Origin: Synergistaceae bacterium
GTDB taxonomy: Bacteria > Synergistota > Synergistia > Synergistales > Synergistaceae
Direction: 5' to 3'
Length of the DNA stretch: 5,160 nucleotides
Assembly: GCA_031273585.1 (NCBI GenBank)
Contig: JAISRP010000288.1
Coordinates: 1-5,160 of the forward strand
The notes beneath the pieces were generated by a model. The model saw only the letters and a list, made by a program, of their open reading frames with translations. It searched no databases and was not told the origin of the DNA. Position 1 is the stretch's first letter, and each line of letters starts with the position of its first letter. This document shows, in pieces, positions 1 to 5,160 of the stretch. A program made the position numbers and the translations under genes.

Positions 1-1031
1 AGGGCCACGGCTATTATTCCGTACGACACGCACACGCGGAAGTACTCGCCGAGCTGGGCCTGTCCCATCAGGGTCTTGCCGGCGTTAGGGGAGACGACGA
101 ACATCGTGTGAAACAGCAGGACGCCCAGGAACACGTTGGAGATCCTGGCCCTCGAAACCGAGGCGCCACCCACGAGAAGCGACGCTATGGCGAACATGCC
201 GGCCTGCTCGTGAGCGTTGTACGTGTTTAACACGCCTATGTTCTGCAGAAATATTATCTGGCCGTAGCAGGCTAAGATCGTCGAGATTATTATGGCCGCC
301 ACCCTCGTCCGCTCGACTGGAATGCCGGCCGACGACGCGACCGCCATGTCCTGGCCCGTCGCCCTCATGTCGTGTCCCAGCTTCGTCCTGCGAAACCACA
401 CTATGATCAGGCAGAAGACAGCGATCACCATGTAAGTAGCGACGGGTATCTGAACGCCCGATATGCGCACGTCGATAAGGCGGTCCAGCACCCCCCTCGT
501 TCCGGCCAGGTCGATGCTGTTTCTGACGCCATAACCGGTGGAGCGCAGGATCAGCGGATTGCCGATCGGTATGAAGTTCCCAGTCATGTAGAGCACGGCA
601 AACTGATAGAGGCCGTTTATGAAAAATCCCAGTATGTACGACGTCACCATCTCGCGCCCCTTCGCACTGTTCAGCACGGAGCCGCAGACGTACCCCAGGA
701 AGACCGCGACGGGAGTGCCAATGACCGCCGCCGTTATCATCCCAGGGATGCCGACTATGCCCCAGTCCGTTATGAATATGAGGCCGATCTGCCCCGCCAT
801 CGCGCCAAGCACCATGCCGAAGTTGAGCCCCATGCCGGCCATGATCGGTATGAGGAGCGAGAGGACGAGGAACGAGTTGCGCGACACGCGGATCAGGAGC
901 TCCTGAATCATGTGACGGGCGCTGAACCCGGACAGGGGTATGGCGCAGGCGGAGAACACGATGAATATTATGGGCACTGCGTTCCTGATTATCAGAAACT
1001 TCAGCCTCTCTATCGCGCCGGGGCCGTTCAT
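1..1031 (-). CDS. ABC transporter permease, ribose/nucleoside-type (BPD_transp_2), partial at left edge
   Basis: This is an inner-membrane subunit of an ABC importer, probably pairing with the neighbouring permease to form the channel. The frame is open from the ATG at 1031-1029 to the window edge: 343 full codons plus CT of a further Leu codon. The family is usually about 330-350 residues, so only a short C-terminal tail is missing. Hydrophobic segments are visible at about residues 15-33, 52-66, 70-88, 92-118, 128-150, 196-214, 243-262, 276-290, 296-315 and 330 onward. The family motif GLNFGMVLGAMAG lies at 68-80. The cytoplasmic loop that docks on the ATPase (LGHDMRATGQDMAVASSAGI, 218-237) resembles the coupling loop of RbsC-like permeases. 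The ATG overlaps the previous gene's stop by 4 bp (ATGA), and a GAGG lies 10 nt upstream (1045-1042). Of its 42 Ile codons, 24 are ATA. The family call is firm; the substrate is unknown. Confidence 0.9.
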   Translation of the reverse strand, partial: MNGPGAIERLKFLIIRNAVPIIFIVFSACAIPLSGFSARHMIQELLIRVSRNSFLVLSLLIPIMAGMGLNFGMVLGAMAGQIGLIFITDWGIVGIPGMITAAVIGTPVAVFLGYVCGSVLNSAKGREMVTSYILGFFINGLYQFAVLYMTGNFIPIGNPLILRSTGYGVRNSIDLAGTRGVLDRLIDVRISGVQIPVATYMVIAVFCLIIVWFRRTKLGHDMRATGQDMAVASSAGIPVERTRVAAIIISTILACYGQIIFLQNIGVLNTYNAHEQAGMFAIASLLVGGASVSRARISNVFLGVLLFHTMFVVSPNAGKTLMGQAQLGEYFRVCVSYGIIAVA

Positions 1032-2074
1032 CTGCGCACCGCCTCGCGCCTCGTCAGGGCGTAGAGTATCATGCCGTTAGATATTACGATGCGGAGCACC
1101 TCTGACATGTCCGACTCTATCATGCTGTTTATCACGGACGGGGTCATCGTTACGATCCCCTGAAAGAGAAACGTCCCCACGACCACGTTAGCGAGGCCGG
1201 CCTTCCTGATGGACGCCCCTCCCAGAAGGATGGCGGCCACTGCCGGGAACGCCATGTAGAACGGGGCCATGTAAAGCTGTATGAAGCCGAAGCTCTGCTC
1301 GTACACGAGTATGCCTATCGCCCCTAAGACCGTGGACATCACGACGGAGAGCGTGCGCATCCTGTCGACGTCGACGCCTGACGCCCTTGCGAAGTCAGGG
1401 TTCGTGCCGGCTGCCGCCATCTCCGCCCCGGTCTTGGTCCTCATGAAAAAGTTCACGATCAGGGCTATTGCCGCCATGAAGAGGTACATGCCGGTGGGGA
1501 AGAAAAAATGCCCCCCGAGGTTGAACGACAGAAAATTATCCAGTATCTTTATCCAATGCCCCTCGACGCTGATCGTCGTGCGCAGCCCGTCGCCCCCGTA
1601 GCCCCACACCATGACGGGGCTCCTGAACGGCAGGAGCGTCCACCCCAGACACATGAGGGCGACGACGAAGAATCCCACATACGTCGCTATCATCATCTCG
1701 CTCCCCTTCACCCTGTTCAGTATCTGGGCGTAAAACAACCCCAGGCCCACGGCAAACGGGATGGATATCAGGATCGCAAGCGCAAACCCCGGGAAACCCG
1801 CGACGTCGAGCTCGAGGCTTATGCAGGCGCCGATCAGACCTGCTATTACGCCGAGAGGCAGCCCGAAGTTGAGCCCGCACCCCGACTGGATCATCGGGAT
1901 CATCGCCAGAACCATTATTCCGTTCATGCCGAACCTGACGAATACGTCGCTCAGTGACGTGTCCACCCTCACACCCACGAACGGGGCGATGACGAACAGC
2001 GACGACAGGAAGAGCGCGATTATGAGCCTGGGCAGCCCGAACCTCCGGGCGGCCTCCCTGATAAAATTCATCAT
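1028..2074 (-). CDS. ABC transporter permease, ribose/nucleoside-type (BPD_transp_2)
   Basis: This is a complete 348-residue integral membrane permease and a paralogue of the next gene in the operon. Hydrophobic segments lie at about 17-35, 50-66, 70-88, 95-115, 128-150, 195-212, 240-258, 272-288, 295-310 and 325-342. The conserved motif GLNFGLPLGVIAG is at 67-79. The ATPase-docking loop TGAEMAAAGTNPDFARASGV (215-234) is the counterpart of the EAA-like loop. The N-terminus (MMNFIREAARRFG) is short and basic, which suits a cytoplasmic start. Two adjacent ATGs (2074 and 2071) are possible. I chose 2074 because GGGAGGAGG (2090-2082) ends 7 nt upstream of it. That ATG overlaps the ATPase stop as ATGA. 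A frame continuing upstream to 2428 is open, but it lies inside the ATPase gene and encodes Arg/Gly-rich sequence without hydrophobic character. The gene ends with a 4-bp overlap onto the next permease, which suggests the two are made together as a heterodimer. Confidence 0.93.
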   Translation of the reverse strand: MMNFIREAARRFGLPRLIIALFLSSLFVIAPFVGVRVDTSLSDVFVRFGMNGIMVLAMIPMIQSGCGLNFGLPLGVIAGLIGACISLELDVAGFPGFALAILISIPFAVGLGLFYAQILNRVKGSEMMIATYVGFFVVALMCLGWTLLPFRSPVMVWGYGGDGLRTTISVEGHWIKILDNFLSFNLGGHFFFPTGMYLFMAAIALIVNFFMRTKTGAEMAAAGTNPDFARASGVDVDRMRTLSVVMSTVLGAIGILVYEQSFGFIQLYMAPFYMAFPAVAAILLGGASIRKAGLANVVVGTFLFQGIVTMTPSVINSMIESDMSEVLRIVISNGMILYALTRREAVRR

Positions 2075-3687
2075 CCCAGCGCCTCCTCCCTCAGCGCCGC
2101 GCCGCCCGCCATCAGGACGCCAAACTCGTCGGCGGAGCTTGATGCCGGCAGTATTCCCGACACCACGCCCTCGTCCACGACCGCTATCCTGTCGCATATC
2201 GAGCGCAGCTCCTCTATCTCGGACGATATCATGACGACCGTGACCATCTGCTCCTCGTTGACGCGCCGCAGAGTTTCCAGCACCAATTGCTTTGCCCCGA
2301 CGTCGACGCCCCTCGTCGGCTCGGCCACGAAGAGCAGCTTGGGGTCGGTGACGAATGCCCGGGCGAGGCAGACCTTCTGCTGGTTGCCGCCGGAGAGCTC
2401 CACGACCCTCTGCGACGGATCGACGCACTTTATGTCAAGGGACCTGACGTATTCGAGGGCGGCCCTCCTCATGGCCTCCCTGTCCTGGATGCCTATCAGC
2501 CCTCCGAGGAATTTTTTCAAAAACATCCCCTTCGTGAGCATCGCGCTGAACGCGATGTTCAGGTCGATGCCCTCCTCCAACAGGAGGCCCACGCCCCGGC
2601 GCTCCTCAGAAACAAACGCCATGCCCATCGACAGAACGGCCCTCGTGTCGCCGAGCGGCACGGGCCTGCCGTCAAACCATACGTCCCCGCCCGCGGGGTA
2701 CATGCCCATTATGCCGTTTGCCACGGCGAGTTTTCCCTGACCGGCGAGGCCGCCTATGCCGAAGATCTCCCCCCTTGATACATCGAACGATATGTCGCCC
2801 GCGAACTCGCCCGGCATGTCCACCCACAGATGCCCGACGTGCAGGACGGTTTCATCCGATAGCTCGCGCGTTTTTCTGACCGGTGCTGCGCCCGTCTCCT
2901 CGACGCTGCGGTCCATCATCCAGCCCGCGATCCGGCGGACGTCTGTATCTGCGGCGGGGACCTCCTTTACGACCCTTCCGTCGCGGAGGACCACGACCCT
3001 GTCGCAGAGAGAGAGCACCTCCTTCAGCCTGTGCGATATGAATATCACGCCTATGCCGGAGTCAGCGAGCCTCCTGATCGCGCCCATCAGGACGACTGCC
3101 TCCGACTCGGTTAGCACCGCCGTCGGCTCGTCGAACACGAGGATCCTCGTGTTCTCCCTGTCTATCTCGCGGGCGATCTCGATGAACTGCTTGTGTCCGA
3201 CCGACATCTCCGAGACCAGCGTGTCGGTCCCGATCTCAACCCCGAGCTTGCCTATCGCGGAGGCGGCGCGGTCAGCTATCCTGGCCCTGTCGAGCGTGCT
3301 GAACCTGGGCCCGAAGAGCTCCACGAGCCTGTTCCAGTCGAGGCTCTCGCGGTTTAAAACGACGTTCTCCGCCGCGCTGAAGCCGGGGATCAGCGAGAAC
3401 TCCTGGTGCACCATGCCTATTCCGGCGTCGAGCGCGTCGAACGGGTTCGCGAATTTAGCGAGCCGCCCGTCGATGTAAAACCCTCCCCTGTACCCGCCGG
3501 TGGAGTGAATGACCGGCATCCCGAACAGGATGTTCATTAGGGTGGACTTGCCAGCTCCGTTCTCGCCGACGAGCCCGATTATCTCGCCTCTCCCCAAGGT
3601 GAAGCTGACGTCGGTCAGGACCACGTTCCCGAAGTACTCCTTCCCGATCCCCTCCAGCCGCAGGAGCGGGGCGTCCGCGCCCGTCAT
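2071..3687 (-). CDS. ABC transporter ATP-binding protein with two fused nucleotide-binding domains (RbsA/NupO-like)
   Basis: This 538-residue cytoplasmic ATPase powers the importer formed with the two downstream permeases. The first domain (about 8-255) is complete: Walker A GENGAGKST (41-49), Q-loop Gln95, signature MSVGHKQ (161-167), Walker B ILVFDEP (182-188) and switch His219. The second domain (about 281-530) has the strong signature LSGGNQQKV (431-439) and PTRGVDVGAK. Its Walker A is GLAGQGKL (313-320), with no Ser/Thr after the Lys. Its Walker B reads LLFVAEP (451-457), with Ala455 where Asp is expected, and ISSE (487-490) replaces the switch His. This asymmetry is usual in ribose/nucleoside-type ATPases; the A-E-P form leans toward the BMP/nucleoside branch. 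Length fits the family (about 500-540). The ATG at 3687 overlaps the M20 stop by 4 bp, and GGAG (3700-3697) lies 9 nt upstream. A sugar, nucleoside or other small polar substrate is possible. Confidence 0.95.
   Translation of the reverse strand: MTGADAPLLRLEGIGKEYFGNVVLTDVSFTLGRGEIIGLVGENGAGKSTLMNILFGMPVIHSTGGYRGGFYIDGRLAKFANPFDALDAGIGMVHQEFSLIPGFSAAENVVLNRESLDWNRLVELFGPRFSTLDRARIADRAASAIGKLGVEIGTDTLVSEMSVGHKQFIEIAREIDRENTRILVFDEPTAVLTESEAVVLMGAIRRLADSGIGVIFISHRLKEVLSLCDRVVVLRDGRVVKEVPAADTDVRRIAGWMMDRSVEETGAAPVRKTRELSDETVLHVGHLWVDMPGEFAGDISFDVSRGEIFGIGGLAGQGKLAVANGIMGMYPAGGDVWFDGRPVPLGDTRAVLSMGMAFVSEERRGVGLLLEEGIDLNIAFSAMLTKGMFLKKFLGGLIGIQDREAMRRAALEYVRSLDIKCVDPSQRVVELSGGNQQKVCLARAFVTDPKLLFVAEPTRGVDVGAKQLVLETLRRVNEEQMVTVVMISSEIEELRSICDRIAVVDEGVVSGILPASSSADEFGVLMAGGAALREEALG
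2082..2090 (-). promoter_or_regulatory. Ribosome binding site of the first permease, inside the ATPase 3' end
   Basis: GGGAGGAGG on the minus strand lies within the last codons of the ATPase gene. It ends 7 nt before the ATG at 2074 and 10 nt before the ATG at 2071, favouring the first of the two adjacent start codons. It is the strongest of the internal ribosome binding sites in the operon, which suggests efficient re-initiation at this junction. Confidence 0.7.
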
Positions 3688-5057
3688 CCCGAATCTCTCC
3701 CCTGCAGCGCGTACCTGCCCATAACGGCGGCGACCATCTTTATTCCCAAGATATAATCCTCGACGAAAATATTCTCGTTCGGCGCGTGAAGGCGCGAGTC
3801 CTCGTTGAACACCCCCACTAAGACCGCCGGCGCGCCGACCGCGGTACAGAAGTCGTACATCCCGGTCGTGCCAGCCATGTTGCGGTAGACGGCCGGATAA
3901 ACGCCGTACACGTCCCTGGCGCAGTCTATTACTGTCCGCACGAACGGGTCGTCGGGGTTCGTGCGGTACGGCGGCTTCGTCGAGAGCATCTCGACCTCGA
4001 TGTCGCCGAAACCGCGGCTCTCCAGGTGACGCCTCAGCAGATCGTAAACCCTCTCCCCGCTCATGTCCGGCACTAGCCGGAAGTCCATCTTGACGACTGC
4101 CTCCGCCGGCAGGATCGTCTTGCTCCCGGGGCCGCCGTAGCCCGACACGAATCCAGCGATGTTGGCGGTCGGCCAGTAAAGAAGACGCTCCTTCAGCTCG
4201 TACCCGGAGACGCCGCCGAGGAACCCGTCGATCCCGGCGAATTTTTTCGTATCCTCCTCCTGAAACGTCATGTTGTTCAGGAAAAACTTATCCTCAGGGC
4301 CCGTCTCCCTCACGTCGTCGTAAAATCCGTCTATCAGTATTTTGTCATCCTCATCCTTTATAGTGGAGAGCGCCCGGACCATCCTCCACGCCGCGTTTGG
4401 GATGATCGGGGCAAGCGACGAGTGCTGATCCTGGTTCGCGGTCCTGAGCCTCAGCTCGAAGTATGCGAGCCCCTTAACGCCCAATGCCACGTGCAGAGCG
4501 CCGCCTATGTCGCGGCTGCCGCCCTCCCAGAGCATGGCGTCGCACGAGATCTTCGATGGATATTTCTCAGTCGCGATCCCGAGGTTCGGGCTCCCTATCT
4601 CCTCCTCGCCCTCGTAGAAAAATTTAACGCCGAGCGGAAGCGAACCCCTCGTCCCCCGCCACGCGTGTACGGCGCAGAGCCTAGCGAACATGCTCCCCTT
4701 GTTGTCGGCGGCTCCGCGCGCGTAAATTCTGCCATCCCTCTCGACCGGCTCGAACGGGTCGCTCTCCCACTCGTCTATCGGGTCCACCGGCTGCACGTCG
4801 TAGTGATTGTAAAAAAGAATCGTCCTCGGAACGTCCCCCTCCACCCCAGCGGTCACGAATGGGTACCCGCCGGACTGAAGTATTTCAGCCTCCGTCCCGA
4901 GCCGCTCCCTGAAAAATCCCTCCAGAAAACCCGCCATCTCCCCGATCCCAGTGTTCTGCGCGGAAACGCTTGGAATGCGGCACGCATCATAAAGCCAGCT
5001 CAAATACAGATCGCGGTTCCCGTCTATAAAGTCGAACACATCCCTGAAATCCTCCAT
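3684..5057 (-). CDS. M20 family metallopeptidase / dipeptidase-like metallo-hydrolase
   Basis: This 457-residue protein is a probable two-metal (Zn or similar) hydrolase of the M20 family, which includes PepV, carnosinase-type dipeptidases, carboxypeptidase G2 and aminoacylases. No signal peptide or membrane segment is seen, so it should be cytoplasmic. Expected active-site residues are present: HYDVQP with His85 and Asp87, RGAADNKG with bridging Asp118, EGEEEIGS with likely catalytic Glu152 and metal ligand Glu153, a probable metal ligand Glu178 in WEGG, and a C-terminal His424 in RLHAPNE. The lid/dimerisation part carries DQHSSL (His212) and later FRLVPD (326-331). The dipeptidase-like HYDVQP/AADNKG pattern and the length of about 450 favour the PepV/CNDP-like side of the family. 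I chose the ATG at 5057 because GGAGG (5070-5066) is spaced 8 nt before it; a GTG at 5072 would put that site inside the gene. It is the first gene of the operon, overlapping the ATPase start by 4 bp. The exact substrate is unknown. Confidence 0.93.
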   Translation of the reverse strand: MEDFRDVFDFIDGNRDLYLSWLYDACRIPSVSAQNTGIGEMAGFLEGFFRERLGTEAEILQSGGYPFVTAGVEGDVPRTILFYNHYDVQPVDPIDEWESDPFEPVERDGRIYARGAADNKGSMFARLCAVHAWRGTRGSLPLGVKFFYEGEEEIGSPNLGIATEKYPSKISCDAMLWEGGSRDIGGALHVALGVKGLAYFELRLRTANQDQHSSLAPIIPNAAWRMVRALSTIKDEDDKILIDGFYDDVRETGPEDKFFLNNMTFQEEDTKKFAGIDGFLGGVSGYELKERLLYWPTANIAGFVSGYGGPGSKTILPAEAVVKMDFRLVPDMSGERVYDLLRRHLESRGFGDIEVEMLSTKPPYRTNPDDPFVRTVIDCARDVYGVYPAVYRNMAGTTGMYDFCTAVGAPAVLVGVFNEDSRLHAPNENIFVEDYILGIKMVAAVMGRYALQGRDSG

Positions 5058-5065
5058 CAACCTCG

Positions 5066-5070
5066 CCTCC
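5066..5070 (-). promoter_or_regulatory. Ribosome binding site of the M20 gene
   Basis: A perfect GGAGG Shine-Dalgarno core lies on the minus strand with an 8-nt spacer to the ATG at 5057. It decides the start: the in-frame GTG at 5072 overlaps this motif and has no comparable site of its own. Confidence 0.75.
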
Positions 5071-5091
5071 ACGCAACGCTAGGGTCAGGAC

Positions 5092-5108
5092 CGTGGGCGC
5101 CGCCCACG
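5092..5108. repeat. 17-bp inverted repeat in the operon leader
   Basis: CGTGGGCG, one central C, then CGCCCACG: two perfect 8-bp arms on a single-base centre, 34 nt upstream of the M20 start codon. In RNA it would fold as a 7-bp GC stem with a 3-nt loop. The near-perfect dyad could be an operator for a dimeric regulator or a leader hairpin. The minus-strand side lacks a T tract, so it is not a classical terminator for leftward transcription. The role is inferred from symmetry and position only. Confidence 0.45.
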
Positions 5109-5111
5109 CCC

Positions 5112-5160
5112 GGGGGGGGGGGGGGGGCGCGCGCGCCCCCCCCCGAGGTTTTTGTTTTTT
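5112..5160 (+). terminator. Possible rightward intrinsic terminator, or low-complexity edge artefact
   Basis: A run of 16 G (5112-5127) is followed by CGCGCGCG (5128-5135) and nine C (5136-5144). Positions 5119-5144 form a 26-bp perfect palindrome. It is followed by GAGG and then TTTTTGTTTTTT to the window edge. Read on the plus strand, this is a GC stem plus T tract, the layout of an intrinsic terminator. However, no plus-strand gene precedes it in the window, and the 4-nt gap between stem and T tract is not ideal. Read on the minus strand, the T tract becomes an upstream A tract, so it would not terminate transcription entering the operon. The extreme homopolymer makes the base calls themselves uncertain. 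Confidence 0.3.

Noticed and set aside
85..399. Minus-strand 104-codon frame overlapping the left-most permease
   Set aside because: It is an out-of-frame shadow of the permease, which remains open through this region with hydrophobic segments and the family motifs.
372..1064. Plus-strand open frame of 230 codons opposite the left-most permease
   Set aside because: The translation is rich in His, Arg, Asp and Tyr without domain character, and it is antisense to a clear membrane protein.
1508..2234. Overlapping plus-strand frames of about 150 codons
   Set aside because: They are antisense to the first permease and the ATPase 3' end, with low-complexity charged or Pro/Ser-rich translations and no plausible ribosome binding or operon context.
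2075..2428. Upstream extension of the first permease frame to a start at 2428
   Set aside because: It lies entirely inside the ATPase gene, encodes Arg/Gly-rich sequence with no membrane character, and a strong ribosome binding site marks the start at 2074.
2508..2530. A/T homopolymer stretch in the ATPase gene as a possible slippage or frameshift site
   Set aside because: The frame is intact on both sides, encodes FLKKFLGG in a normal linker of the second domain, and no alternative product is suggested.
2756..3478. Plus-strand open frame of 240 codons
   Set aside because: It is antisense to the ATPase gene, whose domains are complete and well conserved; the Ser/Thr/Pro-rich translation has no recognisable motif and reflects codon bias in GC-rich DNA.
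5058..5072. GTG start at 5072 for the M20 gene, adding five residues
   Set aside because: The GGAGG at 5070-5066 would fall inside the coding region, while it is ideally spaced for the ATG at 5057.
5073..5160. Search for a leftward promoter upstream of the M20 gene
   Set aside because: No convincing -35/-10 pair is visible; the region is dominated by G/C palindromes, and the only A-rich stretch is at the window edge, too far and too incomplete to call.

Overview
The window is GC-rich and densely coded. It carries one minus-strand operon of four genes, read from right to left: an M20-family metallopeptidase (5057-3684), a tandem-domain ABC transporter ATPase (3687-2071), and two paralogous ABC permeases (2074-1028, and 1031 running off the left edge). 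All three gene junctions are 4-bp ATGA stop/start overlaps, so the genes are almost certainly co-transcribed and translationally coupled.

The ATPase (two fused nucleotide-binding domains with GENGAGKST and LSGGNQQKV motifs) and the permeases (BPD_transp_2 type, GLNFG...LG...AG motif) belong to the ribose/nucleoside-type ABC importers (RbsA/RbsC or BMP-lipoprotein class). The second ATPase domain looks degenerate, as is common in this class. The window has no substrate-binding protein, which an importer of this kind needs, so that gene should lie just outside, most likely left of position 1 or right of position 5160. The first gene encodes a cytoplasmic M20 dipeptidase-like hydrolase with a complete metal and catalytic residue set. 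The simplest model is an uptake-and-hydrolysis unit: the transporter imports a small conjugated compound (dipeptide, N-acyl or carbamoyl amino acid, or similar) and the M20 enzyme cleaves it. The substrate cannot be read from the sequence.

Upstream of the operon (5058-5160) are a good Shine-Dalgarno, a 17-bp inverted repeat, and at the right edge a 16-G homopolymer, a CG repeat and a C run that form a 26-bp perfect palindrome followed by a T-rich tract. This edge may be a terminator oriented rightward, a slippage-prone tract, or a sequencing/assembly artefact. No clear promoter is visible.

The organism is a bacterium. GC-rich DNA combined with heavy ATA isoleucine use (24 of 42 Ile codons in the left-most permease), frequent AGG arginine codons and a peptidase-transporter operon suggests Synergistota (amino-acid-fermenting anaerobes), but this is an inference from codon style and gene content, not a match. 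Overall this is a metabolic uptake operon. I see no mobile element, CRISPR array, RNA gene or defence system.
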